From NCBI GenBank assembly GCA_964410665.1, contig CAYPIE010000085.1, positions 1 through 25,702 of the forward strand: a DNA stretch of 25,702 bases, read 5' to 3'. The notes beneath the pieces are model-generated. The model had not been told where the DNA came from. It was given only the letters and a program-made list of their open reading frames with translations, and did not search any database. The position numbers were made by a program, and so were the translations under genes. Below are positions 1 through 8,054 of this stretch, piece after piece; position 1 is the first letter of the stretch, and each line of letters opens with the position of its first letter. Source of the stretch: CAYPIE01 sp964410665. Lineage in GTDB: Bacteria; Planctomycetota; Planctomycetia; Gemmatales; Gemmataceae.

Positions 1-122
1 TCGATGCTTCCGTGGAATACTGCGTCAGCAGCGGGTATGTGCTGATCTCGGATCGCTCGACGAAGCGGGCGTTCGTCACGCACATCAGCAACGTCGTCCT
101 CGAACTCGCGGAAGAGTCTTGA
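1..122 (+). CDS. C-terminal end of an unidentified protein (cut by the window edge)
   Basis: An open frame enters from the left edge (codons starting at base 3) and ends with TGA at 120-122. The visible 39 residues start DASVEYCVSSGYVLIS and finish VLELAEES. Third positions are GC-rich like those of the next genes, so this is probably a real gene end. It lies 54 bases upstream of the FeoB-like gene on the same strand and could belong to the same operon. A metal-responsive regulator or FeoA-like partner would fit that place, but the visible residues match neither clearly, so no function is assigned. Confidence 0.5.
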   Translation, partial: DASVEYCVSSGYVLISDRSTKRAFVTHISNVVLELAEES

Positions 123-176
123 TACGGATTCCGCCGCCTGAAGTCACTCGCAGTAGATTTGTGTTCGGGAGTACGC

Positions 177-1838
177 ATGGGACATACCTTGGTCGAGGCC
201 TCGGTAACGCGCGACATTCTTGTCGTCGGCAAGGAGAGTGTCGGCAAGTCCGCCCTGGTGGGTGCGTTGACCGGGTCCCGGCCGGCGTCGTCCAATTTTC
301 GCGGCACCACCGTCCGGGTCGAACGCTACACCTCGGACGCAGGGACGTTCGTCGATACCCCAGGGCTGTTCCACCGTTCGGACAGCGCCTCCGTCGCCGA
401 GACGCTGGCACAACTGGCGGTCGAGGAGGCCGTCATCCTGGTCGTACAGGCGACCCACATCGACGACGACCTGGCGGAAATGCTGCCGTTGGTCGCCGGC
501 AAACGCGGGGTGGTCGTGGTCACCTATTGGGACATGATCGGGGCCGAACCATCCCACGAGCACACGCTCGATACTTTCGGCCTTGAGACCGGCGTCCCGT
601 TCATCCCGATCGACGCGCGGAAACCGTCCCCGGGGAAGTTGGCCGAAATCCGCAGAGCCTTGGAGGACCCTGGAGTCTTCGCCGACGCGCCCATCACCGC
701 CCGGGCGGGGTGGAAGGTCGAACCGCCACCGGGATGGTTCGAAAAGCCCTGGGTGGGGCCTATCCTGGCGATCCTGTGCCTCCTGGCTCCCGCCCTCCTA
801 GCCGTCTGGGGGGCGAACACGTTCGCCGGGTGGGTTGATCCGTTGATCGCTCGCTTGCTTGCCGGCCCCGTGGAATTCGCCCGATCCTGGCCGGAACCGC
901 TTGCCGCCGTCTTCGCCGGCGACTACGGGTTGCTGACCATGGGGCCGCTCCTGTTCGTTTGGGCCGTGCCCACGGTCGTGGTCTACGCGGTGCTGCTGGG
1001 TATTTACAAGGCGAGCGGGTTGGTCGAACGGATCAGTGTGTCGATGGAGCCGCTGGTGCGGCCGTTCGGGCTAAGCGGTCGCGACGTGGTTCGGGTCGTG
1101 ATGGGGTTCGGGTGCAACGTGCCGGCGGTCATCAGCACCCGGTCGTGTTCGGCGTGTTCGCGCGGCCAGACGATCCGGGCGATCGCCTTCGGGGCCGCCT
1201 GCTCGTACCAGTTCCCAGCCACGCTGGCTGTATTCGCGGCGGTGGGCTGGCCCTGGCTGGTACTGCCGTACGTCGCCTATCTCCTGCTGACGACTCTGGT
1301 CTACCTGAGGCTGACGGCCCCCCGCGCGTCACGCTCACGGCTGAACTTGATCGTGGTTGAGGGACGCACCTTCCTACAGTGGCCGAGGGCCGCGGGGGTC
1401 TGGCGGGAGGCCTCAGGTGTCGTGACGTTCTTCTTCGGTCGTGCGTTGCCGATCTTCTTCGCGATCACGGTCGTGGCGTCCCTGCTAGCCTGGGGCGGAG
1501 TCCTGACGGCGACGTCGAATGTCGTAGGACCCGTGATGGCACTCTTCAGACTTCCACCGGAGGCTGCCCTGCCGGTCATCCTGGCGTCGATCCGCAAAGA
1601 CGGCATCCTGCTTTTCGCCGCCGACAGAACGGGTGCCACGCTACTACTGGGTCCGGTCCAGGTGCTAACGGGTGTTTATCTGGCGGGGGTGCTGTTGCCC
1701 TGCCTCGTGACGGCCCTCACGATCGCCCGCGAACTGTCAACTCGATTCGCGCTCGGTCTCGTCGGAACTCAGACGTGTTTCGCGGTCGGCTTCGCGGCCC
1801 TGTTGGGGTGGGGCGGTTGCTTGATCGCCTCGCTCTGA
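177..1838 (+). CDS. FeoB-like GTPase/permease, short variant (metal transport)
   Basis: A 553-residue FeoB-family protein, predicted to move ferrous iron or another divalent metal across the inner membrane. The N-terminal G domain (about 1-160) has the P-loop GKESVGKS (18-25) and DTPGL (60-64). The usual G4 motif NxxD is TYWD (116-119), losing the Asn that helps choose guanine. From about 190 on it is a membrane permease with the FeoB gate motif GFGCNVPA (Cys about 313). The equivalent of the usual CSARLPVY stretch reads CSYQFPATLAV. The second gate region ends LLPCLVTALTIARE, like the FeoB PC-AT motif. Typical FeoB proteins are 700-800 residues, so the G-domain helper region and some membrane segments are reduced. 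ATG 177 was chosen over an upstream TTG at 159 because GGGAG lies just upstream. The COG0523 gene follows after 46 bases. FeoB-like: sure; iron as substrate: unsure. Confidence 0.85.
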   Translation: MGHTLVEASVTRDILVVGKESVGKSALVGALTGSRPASSNFRGTTVRVERYTSDAGTFVDTPGLFHRSDSASVAETLAQLAVEEAVILVVQATHIDDDLAEMLPLVAGKRGVVVVTYWDMIGAEPSHEHTLDTFGLETGVPFIPIDARKPSPGKLAEIRRALEDPGVFADAPITARAGWKVEPPPGWFEKPWVGPILAILCLLAPALLAVWGANTFAGWVDPLIARLLAGPVEFARSWPEPLAAVFAGDYGLLTMGPLLFVWAVPTVVVYAVLLGIYKASGLVERISVSMEPLVRPFGLSGRDVVRVVMGFGCNVPAVISTRSCSACSRGQTIRAIAFGAACSYQFPATLAVFAAVGWPWLVLPYVAYLLLTTLVYLRLTAPRASRSRLNLIVVEGRTFLQWPRAAGVWREASGVVTFFFGRALPIFFAITVVASLLAWGGVLTATSNVVGPVMALFRLPPEAALPVILASIRKDGILLFAADRTGATLLLGPVQVLTGVYLAGVLLPCLVTALTIARELSTRFALGLVGTQTCFAVGFAALLGWGGCLIASL

Positions 1839-1884
1839 CTCGGATTGACCTCACTCGACGACCTCAACTGTTTGGAGACTCCCG

Positions 1885-3105
1885 ATGGAACGATTACCCG
1901 TAACAGTACTGTCCGGCTTCCTCGGTGCCGGCAAAACAACCCTGCTCAACCACATCCTCGCCAACCGTGAGGGGATGAAGGTGGCGGTCATCGTGAACGA
2001 CATGTCCGAGGTAAACATCGACGCCCGACTGGTCAAAGGTGGCGGTGCTTCGCTCAGTCGCACCGAGGAAAAGCTCGTCGAGATGCAGAACGGGTGCATC
2101 TGTTGCACTCTCCGCGAGGATCTGTTGGTCGAGGTGAATCGGCTCGCCCGCGAAGGACGATTCGATTATCTGTTGATCGAATCGACGGGGATTTCCGAGC
2201 CACTCCCCGTGGCCGAGACGTTCACGTTCGCCGGCGAGGACGGGCAATCACTCGGGGACATCGCCCGCCTTGACACCATGGTCACCGTGGTAGACACCCA
2301 CTCGTTCGCGCGGGACTATCAGGCGGCTGAGGACCTTGCCGAACGGGGAGAGACGCTCGGGGAAGAAGACGACCGCACGGTCACCGACTTGCTGACCGAC
2401 CAAGTAGAATTCGCCGACGTGATCATCCTCAACAAAACGGACCTGCTCGGACCCAACGAGTTAGGACAACTCGAAGCGGTCATCCGCAGCTTGAACCCGG
2501 ATGCGAAATTCCTCCGGGCGCAGTTCGGTAAAGTTCCCCTCAAGGAGGTCCTCGGCACCGGCCGCTTCGACTTCGAGCGGGCTGCGGACGCGCCGGGGTG
2601 GCTGAAAGTCTCGCGGGGCGAGGAGACGTCCGAGTCAGACGAGTACGGGATTTGCAGTTTCGTATATCGTGCCCGCCGGCCATTCCACCCGCAACGTTTC
2701 CACGACTTTCTCAACGGCGACTGGGGGAAAGTCCTCCGCTCCAAAGGCTACTTCTGGCTCGCTACCCGGATGGAATTGTTCGGCCAATGGTCTCAGGCCG
2801 GGGGTGCCTGTCGGCTGGAACCCGGCGGTTATTGGTGGGCGGCTGAATCGCAGGAAAATTGGCCCGATGACGAAGAGTCACTCGCCGAAATCCGGCAGGA
2901 ATGGGAAGAGCCGTTCGGTGACCGCCGCCAGGAGTTGGTCTTCATCGGCATCAACCTGGACGAGACAGCGCTGCGTGCGCGGCTAGACGCTTGCCTGCTG
3001 GACGAAGCCGAGATGGCAGTCGGGAGTGACGTGTGGGCGCTCTACCCCGACCCGTTTGCCAACTGGGAGGTTGATCAGATCGACTCAGAGCACACTCACG
3101 AATGA
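1885..3105 (+). CDS. COG0523 (CobW-type) GTPase, ZigA/YciC-like zinc metallochaperone
   Basis: A 406-residue G3E-family GTPase. It has Walker A GFLGAGKTT (11-19), the metal-binding motif GCICC (Cys 71, 73, 74), Walker B LLIESTG and the guanine motif NKTD. A CobW_C domain fills about 245-390, and the tail ends in HTHE, a possible metal ligand cluster. The N-terminal block NDMSEVNIDARLVKGGGASLS and the DPFANWEV near the end resemble the ZigA/YciC subgroup, which is induced by zinc shortage and is thought to deliver zinc to proteins. That is family knowledge; zinc is inferred. GGAG sits 7 bases before the ATG. Lying 46 bases behind the FeoB-like gene on the same strand, it probably shares its transcript, which suggests a metal uptake and delivery pair. 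Confidence 0.9.
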   Translation: MERLPVTVLSGFLGAGKTTLLNHILANREGMKVAVIVNDMSEVNIDARLVKGGGASLSRTEEKLVEMQNGCICCTLREDLLVEVNRLAREGRFDYLLIESTGISEPLPVAETFTFAGEDGQSLGDIARLDTMVTVVDTHSFARDYQAAEDLAERGETLGEEDDRTVTDLLTDQVEFADVIILNKTDLLGPNELGQLEAVIRSLNPDAKFLRAQFGKVPLKEVLGTGRFDFERAADAPGWLKVSRGEETSESDEYGICSFVYRARRPFHPQRFHDFLNGDWGKVLRSKGYFWLATRMELFGQWSQAGGACRLEPGGYWWAAESQENWPDDEESLAEIRQEWEEPFGDRRQELVFIGINLDETALRARLDACLLDEAEMAVGSDVWALYPDPFANWEVDQIDSEHTHE

Positions 3106-3136
3106 GGGTGCCCCTCTTCGGCTGACCCCGATTCAA

Positions 3137-3456
3137 TCAGTGTCCTACTTCGGCTACCTCGCCGATCGGCGGGATGAGCCTGGTCCGGTCCATGAGGGGG
3201 AACCCGGCCACGGTCCCCCCGTCACGGACCAGACCAGCCCTCGGTTCGTTACGGCCACGATGACACTCTCCTCGGGCAGACCGGCGAACCAGGGGTCCAC
3301 CCGTCGCGAATCTAGAGTGTGGTTTCGCCGCCCGGCAGGCTCCAGGTGACCGACTCGCGGACGGAGCCGAATATGGCATCACCCGTCTCGGCGAAGAATT
3401 TGCCCCAGATCCGCAGTACCCAGGCGCCGTCGTCTCGCTCCCGCAGGGACGGACGC
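3137..3456 (-). pseudogene. Frameshifted C-terminal remnant of an unidentified gene
   Basis: On the reverse strand three successive frames each show GC-rich third positions and natural protein sequence. The first runs from about 3456 down to a TAG at 3312-3314 and contains WVLRIWGKFFAETGDAIFGS and SVTWSLPGGETTL. The second (about 3320-3230) contains DPWFAGLPEESVIVAVTNRG. The third runs to TGA at 3137-3139 and contains GGTVAGFPLMDRTRLIPP. Joining them needs one frameshift near 3316 and a second near 3230. The first frame is closed upstream by a stop at 3457-3459, so no 5' end is visible. This is either a decayed gene or, less likely, a stretch with sequencing indels. I do not recognise the family. 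Confidence 0.55.
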
Positions 3457-3459
3457 TAG

Positions 3460-4020
3460 CGACTCCGCTTCGGCCGGGCGACCGCCGCGCTGAACGAGCG
3501 GCTCTTCCGCCGTCACGCAGAGCTGCTCAGCTCCCTGGTCAAGCCCGACGGGGTAGTCTGCTGGCTGGACACCGTCGCCGAACTGCCCTTCTGGGGGCGG
3601 ATCCCCGCCGCCGATGTGGCAGGGGTCCTGCGCGCGCTCGGGGCGTTCCTGACCGACCGCCGCTTCGCTGCCTTGGCCGACCCTCAGGTGCGCTCGCAAC
3701 TCGCCGCGGCCCGGTCGGCCCATGCCTTCTTGGCCGTTCTCTCAGGCCTCGTCCGAGACCGCCGGTTGTCCGTCGCCGAGACCCGTGAGCTGATCGAGTT
3801 CGCGGCCCGCACCGCCCACCAGGCCAGCCCGCAAGCCCGGGCCGAGGTGATCACCGGCGGCTTGCGGCCCTGCTTTCGCAGCGTGTTGGTCCCCGTCGGG
3901 GGTCCGGTCGGTTGGCACTGGCCGTTGAAACCGACCGAACTGGCTTTTTTGGAGGTCGAAGGGCATGCCCTGAAACCCTCGGTCGAAACGACGTCTGCGG
4001 AAGAAACCAGCGAGAGGTGA
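3460..4020 (+). pseudogene. Probable 5'-truncated gene, unidentified protein
   Basis: The frame is open from 3460, right after a TAG at 3457-3459, to TGA at 4018-4020: 186 codons with strongly GC-biased third positions throughout. The first possible ATG/GTG/TTG start is GTG 3616, yet the coding signal runs at least 150 bases upstream of it (RLRFGRATAALNERLFRRHA, then WLDTVAELPFWGRIP). The gene therefore seems to have lost its 5' end. The product is helical and Arg/Ala-rich in the middle, then has VGWHWPLKPTELAFLEVEG and an acidic Thr/Glu-rich tail. I do not recognise the family. If GTG 3616 is used, a shorter 134-residue protein could still be made. Confidence 0.5.
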
Positions 4021-4066
4021 ATTCCCCATGACTGATGATACGACGGGCGTGCGCCATGATGAGCTC

Positions 4067-4095
4067 TTGTGGATCAAACACTTTTCGGGCATTAT
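4067..4095 (+). promoter_or_regulatory. Candidate promoter in an AT-rich island before the esterase-like gene
   Basis: TTGTGG (4067-4072), a 17-base spacer and CATTAT (4090-4095) give a weak sigma-70-like match. The following bases to 4114 are unusually AT-rich for this half of the window (TATATTATTTCGTATAAC) and offer other -10 choices. It lies 72 bases before the ATG at 4167. Weak consensus match; the AT island itself is clear. Confidence 0.3.
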
Positions 4096-4166
4096 ATTAT
4101 TTCGTATAACTATACCAGACATGTCCGTCGCGTTGCTTTGTCCGCCCTGACCGAGGTTGAACGATC

Positions 4167-6716
4167 ATGGCCCGCCACACTGTGGCAACGGTTCTGCTTT
4201 TTTTCGGGCTTGCGACCGTGACCGCTTCGGAGCCCACGGACGAGCCCGGCCGGCTCTGCCCCCGGCACCCCCAGGCGGTACCACGTATGGAGTGCTTTCC
4301 AATCGAGCGACTCCCCGATGAGGAACGACACCTATCCGAAACGATCCTGTTGCGGGCACTCGACCGGGAGGCCTTGTTTACCCTGGTAGGCGGGGTCAAG
4401 CCCGTCTCCGACGGGTTCTGGTCGCGTTGGGCCGTTGATCGCGACCGGTCAGAGGTCGCCTCGGTGCGGAACGCGCTGGCGGCCTGGACCTGTGGCGATG
4501 CGTACGCCGCCGGCACTCTTGCGTTCTCCGTTTCCGACCAGGGCAAGCGATACACCTCGGCCTGGGTTGCTCGTCGCCCGGCCCTGAAGGCGTGCATCCG
4601 GCGGCACCGGGCGGATTTCGCCCACATGGGTCTGACGCCGGACTCGCCCCCCAGGGAAGTCATGGCGGCCATCGAGTCGGCCGAGCAGCCCGGGGACCGT
4701 TGGCGGGGTTTCGGCCGGGTGTTCGGCTACCCGGAGCACGCGATCGACTTCTTCACCGCTGCGGGGCTGCACCAGCGCGAGACGGGGGAGTTCGTCGAAC
4801 GCGACTTCCGGCAGGTACCCGTGTTCCGGGCTGACACAGGGCGGTTCGTCTACGCCGTTCCGGAGGGAGCCGCGGAGCGGGACGAGGACCGTCGGTTGCG
4901 GGAAGAAGCCGGACCAATCCTGGCGTATTTCCGGGCCTTGCGCCCGCGTTACGTCGGGGAGGGGAAGCCTGGGGCAGTGGAACTGCTGCGCGACTGGTTC
5001 GACGATGGGACTGGCTGGTGCCACCCCGCGCACGCCCTGGTGAAGGTCAAGCCGTGGGCGGCCGCCCGGGCATGGGTGGCGGACAACGCCGTGCCGTTGC
5101 GAACGGCGGAGCCGGAGTCCGGGGTCGATGACATGCGGGCCCTGGCGGACCTGATCGGCACTGCCCGCATCGTGGCCATGGGTGAGTCAACCCACGGCTC
5201 ACGTGAGATGTTCCGCCTGAAGCACCGGATGTTCGAATACCTGGTGCAGGAGCACGGCTTCCGGATGTTCGGCATCGAGGCCTCGTTCGCAGCATGTCTG
5301 CCGATCGACCGGTATGTTCAAACCGGGGTGGGCGACCCGCGAGCTGCCGTCGCCGGCCAGGGGTTCTGGACCTGGGACACTCAGGAGATGCTCGACCTGG
5401 TCGAGTGGATGCGGCGGCACAATGCCTCGGCGGAGCGTCCTGAGGACCGGGTCCACTTCTACGGCTTCGACACCCAGGACGCGTGCACTCCGCTCCGGGT
5501 CGCCCTGGACCACCTGAGCCGAGCCGACCCGGCGGCCGCGTCGGGGCTGGCTGACCGGCTCCGCGCGGCCACCGGGCGACGCTACAGTCCGGCCCTGCAC
5601 AACTCCGGCGGTGCACAAATTGCCCGTCTCCGCCACGCTGTCGCCGACCTCGGCGCGAAGCTGGACGCCCACGAACAGCAGCTGATCCGCTCAACCACGC
5701 CACGCGATCATCGGGTCGCCCGCCGGTGTGTCTGGGCGGCGGACAAGGCCCTGGGGCAGATCGCCGCGGACCTTTGCCACTGGTCGTCGATCGGCCAGTC
5801 GGCCGAGGTCGCCCTGTACACCCGCCTGGACACGGCCGTCGCTCGGCTTACGACCCTCCTCCCTCGGGGTGGGGCAGCCGGACCGGACACGGTCCGATCT
5901 CTGCTGGAGCAGCTTCGCTCCGAGGAACAGCGGAAAGCCTTTTTCCTCGACTACCGCGATCAGGCCAGCGAATCGCAGCGGCTCGCCTGGGACCAGGTCG
6001 CAGAGGGGCTCCGGACTGCCGTTCAGGGAGCGAGGACCGGTTACCCCGGGGGACTTCGGCAGGCCCGGAAGGATGCCGCGGACGTTCGACTCGTCTTGAA
6101 GGTCTACCGGGAGTATCTGGCCAAGCCAAAGGAGTTGTGCAACCCACGGGACCAGTCGATGGCCGAGATGGCTGGCTGGATCCTGGACGAACACGGCCCC
6201 CAGTCGCGGATGATGCTCTGGGCCCACAACTGGCATGTCGCCAAGGCCCGGCCCGACCCGCACAGGGCGGTGCCGCGGATGGGGACGTTCCTGGAAAAAG
6301 CCTACGGTGACGACTACTTGCCGACGGGTTTTGCCTTCGGCCGCGGCAGCTTCCAGGCCCGGCCCCCTCGGGCGGCAAAGGGAGACAAGCCTGCCGTCAA
6401 GAAGTTCGCGGTCGGGCCGGCCGCCCCTAACTCCGTCGACGGCCTGTTCTCCCAGGCCGGCCCGAAAGTGTTCGCCGTCGACTTGCGCCGTTTACCTGAC
6501 GCGGGGCCGGCAACGACTTGGTTCCGCAGCGAGCGACCACACAGAGACATCGGTGCGGTCTTCAGCGCCGATGGTGAGAAAGCGGCCTACGCCCGGGTGG
6601 TCCTTCCCGAGCACTTTGAGGCCATGTTCTTTCTGACGCGAACCACCCGGGCCCATCCTCTGGCTCCAGCCAGCGTTCCGAGTGCCGGGGAGACGTCCGA
6701 ACATGGCTCGGAGTAA
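4167..6716 (+). CDS. Secreted erythromycin-esterase-family protein with a large extra N-terminal region
   Basis: An 849-residue protein. Residues 1-21 look like a signal peptide (basic start, hydrophobic core, ending TASEP). About 310-830 belong to the erythromycin esterase/EreA-like hydrolase family: MGESTHGSREMFRLKHRMF carries the family Glu (340) and His (343), followed by HGFRMFGIEAS, FYGFDTQDA and WAHNWHV (685-691), which holds the second conserved His. Family members open macrolide lactones, but many homologues have unknown substrates, so antibiotic resistance is not implied. About 22-300 form a separate region with Cys residues that I cannot assign. EreA-type enzymes are about 400 residues, so this is twice the usual size. 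GAGG lies upstream of the ATG. The gene stands alone, with a small membrane-protein gene 81 bases downstream. Confidence 0.8.
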   Translation: MARHTVATVLLFFGLATVTASEPTDEPGRLCPRHPQAVPRMECFPIERLPDEERHLSETILLRALDREALFTLVGGVKPVSDGFWSRWAVDRDRSEVASVRNALAAWTCGDAYAAGTLAFSVSDQGKRYTSAWVARRPALKACIRRHRADFAHMGLTPDSPPREVMAAIESAEQPGDRWRGFGRVFGYPEHAIDFFTAAGLHQRETGEFVERDFRQVPVFRADTGRFVYAVPEGAAERDEDRRLREEAGPILAYFRALRPRYVGEGKPGAVELLRDWFDDGTGWCHPAHALVKVKPWAAARAWVADNAVPLRTAEPESGVDDMRALADLIGTARIVAMGESTHGSREMFRLKHRMFEYLVQEHGFRMFGIEASFAACLPIDRYVQTGVGDPRAAVAGQGFWTWDTQEMLDLVEWMRRHNASAERPEDRVHFYGFDTQDACTPLRVALDHLSRADPAAASGLADRLRAATGRRYSPALHNSGGAQIARLRHAVADLGAKLDAHEQQLIRSTTPRDHRVARRCVWAADKALGQIAADLCHWSSIGQSAEVALYTRLDTAVARLTTLLPRGGAAGPDTVRSLLEQLRSEEQRKAFFLDYRDQASESQRLAWDQVAEGLRTAVQGARTGYPGGLRQARKDAADVRLVLKVYREYLAKPKELCNPRDQSMAEMAGWILDEHGPQSRMMLWAHNWHVAKARPDPHRAVPRMGTFLEKAYGDDYLPTGFAFGRGSFQARPPRAAKGDKPAVKKFAVGPAAPNSVDGLFSQAGPKVFAVDLRRLPDAGPATTWFRSERPHRDIGAVFSADGEKAAYARVVLPEHFEAMFFLTRTTRAHPLAPASVPSAGETSEHGSE

Positions 6717-6797
6717 ACAGCCTTCCGGCGCGCCCACCCGGGCCGGTGGAATGGATACAGACGAGAGGGAATATCCTCAACTCCTGAGGGGGTTCGA

Positions 6798-6977
6798 ATG
6801 CAGTGGCTCAGTTTGATTACCGCGACCACGGCGACGACCGTCTTCGCCCTTATCGCGCTGGCCGGCCGCCAGAACGCGGACGCACCGGAGGTCCGGGATC
6901 GGCTTATGACGCTCGGACTGGTGGCTCTACTGCTCTTCTGGGGGTGGGCCCTGAGTGAATGGCTCTGGGTCGGATAG
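6798..6977 (+). CDS. Small two-helix membrane protein (59 residues)
   Basis: ATG 6798 to TAG 6975-6977. The product begins MQWLSLITATTATTVFALIA, has a short polar loop with charges (GRQNADAPEVRDR), then a second hydrophobic stretch LMTLGLVALLLFWGWALSEW. This predicts a helical hairpin in the membrane. A strong ribosome site, GAGGGGG, ends 5 bases before the ATG. A 5-bp inverted repeat (CCTCA...TGAGG) just upstream overlaps that site and might hide it. The last 51 bases overlap the convergent prepilin-peptidase-like gene. I know no family; the ribosome site and the two-helix pattern are the reasons to call it. Confidence 0.55.
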   Translation: MQWLSLITATTATTVFALIALAGRQNADAPEVRDRLMTLGLVALLLFWGWALSEWLWVG

Positions 6978-8054
6978 GTCCGCTGGTGTGGCAGCTTTGG
7001 GTGAATGGCCCGGGCGTCGCGCACCTCGCCGCTCGAGGAGGGCGTTCATCGAGAGGAGCACCATGAGTACGGCTGCTGTCATCACGAGGCCATGCACGCT
7101 GTGAACGATCCACTCGAGGTGCGGTCCTACCCACCACCAACTGAGCCAAACCAGACCGGCGGCGATCGTGAGGGTAGCGACCGGGAATCCGCGTGCCGGC
7201 GCTGTGCACCAGGCCAGCGAGGCGAGGACCACCACCCCAGTGACCGGCTGCCAGCCCAGGAAGCCGCCGACTGCCGCCAGGAAGAACGCCCCGTGTAGCC
7301 CGAACGGAACCTGACGGAACACCCATGCGATCACCATCCCAAGAGCGAAGCCCGTGGCCGCGCCGGCGATGACGGTCGTCACCCCGAGTGCCATGCTCCC
7401 AGGGGGTAGGTACTCAGGCAGAGGATACCACACCGGCCAGGATTGCTGGCCCAACGTCGGCACCCCTTCCGTCGGAAGTCCGCGGGACCGGCGGACCATC
7501 TGGTCCGACTTCAAGTCAAGTGGTGAAGCCGGGGCCGGCCAGGCGGCGTACAGGCTCGCCACCAGGGCCAGGAGGAGCCCGGCGGCGGAGATCCGCAGCG
7601 GTACCGGAAACCCCTGCCGTTCGCACATCAAGCCGACCATGCCCAAGCAGAACAAACCGCCGTGAGTAAATACCATAAGCCACATCGAGATCGAGACGGC
7701 CCCTCGCCACACGTAGATCTGGATGATATCCCCGCCGATCTGGATGTTCTGGTGCCAGTTGAACATGACGTCGAGGGCAAAGATGCCGGCAAAGGCACAG
7801 CCGGTCAGCACCTCGATGGCCAGATAGCTCGATGGGATGGAGGCACGACAGCGACGGCACTTGCCCCGAAGGAGCGCATAGCTCAGGACCGGAAGGTTGT
7901 CGTACCAACGGACCCGCTGGCCGCACTGGGGGCAGTGCGAAGGCGGCGAAGACACACCCAGCCCTCGCGGCAGGCGATAGATCAGGACGTTCAGGAAGCT
8001 GCCGATGGCCGTCCCGACGAGAAACATCCATAACAGCCAGATATAGATCAACAC
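6927..8054 (-). CDS. Prepilin-peptidase (A24) homologue lacking both catalytic aspartates
   Basis: A 375-residue polytopic membrane protein. The N-terminal half matches the prepilin peptidase methylating domain: GSFLNVLIYRLPRG, then zinc-type cysteines CPQC (41-44) and CRRC (66-69) around RWYDNLPVLSYALLRGK. The C-terminal A24 half is recognisable (GxFLGWQP, hydrophobic helices), but the two motifs that hold the catalytic aspartates are replaced. Where the family has IDLD it reads LMCE (142-145), and where it has GxGD it reads GLHG (252-255). Peptidase activity is therefore unlikely; methylation or a scaffold role remains possible. GTG 8054 was chosen because the hydrophobic start and family similarity begin there. 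That start overlaps the stop of the upstream RHH/zinc gene by 7 bases, so the two are probably translationally coupled. No pilin or secretion genes are nearby. Confidence 0.8.
   Translation of the reverse strand: MLIYIWLLWMFLVGTAIGSFLNVLIYRLPRGLGVSSPPSHCPQCGQRVRWYDNLPVLSYALLRGKCRRCRASIPSSYLAIEVLTGCAFAGIFALDVMFNWHQNIQIGGDIIQIYVWRGAVSISMWLMVFTHGGLFCLGMVGLMCERQGFPVPLRISAAGLLLALVASLYAAWPAPASPLDLKSDQMVRRSRGLPTEGVPTLGQQSWPVWYPLPEYLPPGSMALGVTTVIAGAATGFALGMVIAWVFRQVPFGLHGAFFLAAVGGFLGWQPVTGVVVLASLAWCTAPARGFPVATLTIAAGLVWLSWWWVGPHLEWIVHSVHGLVMTAAVLMVLLSMNALLERRGARRPGHSPKAATPADLSDPEPFTQGPPPEEQ

Noticed and set aside
4028..4150. 40-codon frame starting MTDDTTGVRH before the esterase-like gene
   Set aside because: It runs through the AT-rich island and candidate promoter, has only a weakly placed ribosome site and no coding bias.
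4167..6716. Calling this gene a macrolide resistance gene
   Set aside because: Only family-level motifs are seen; the protein is twice the usual size and exported, and many relatives have unknown substrates.
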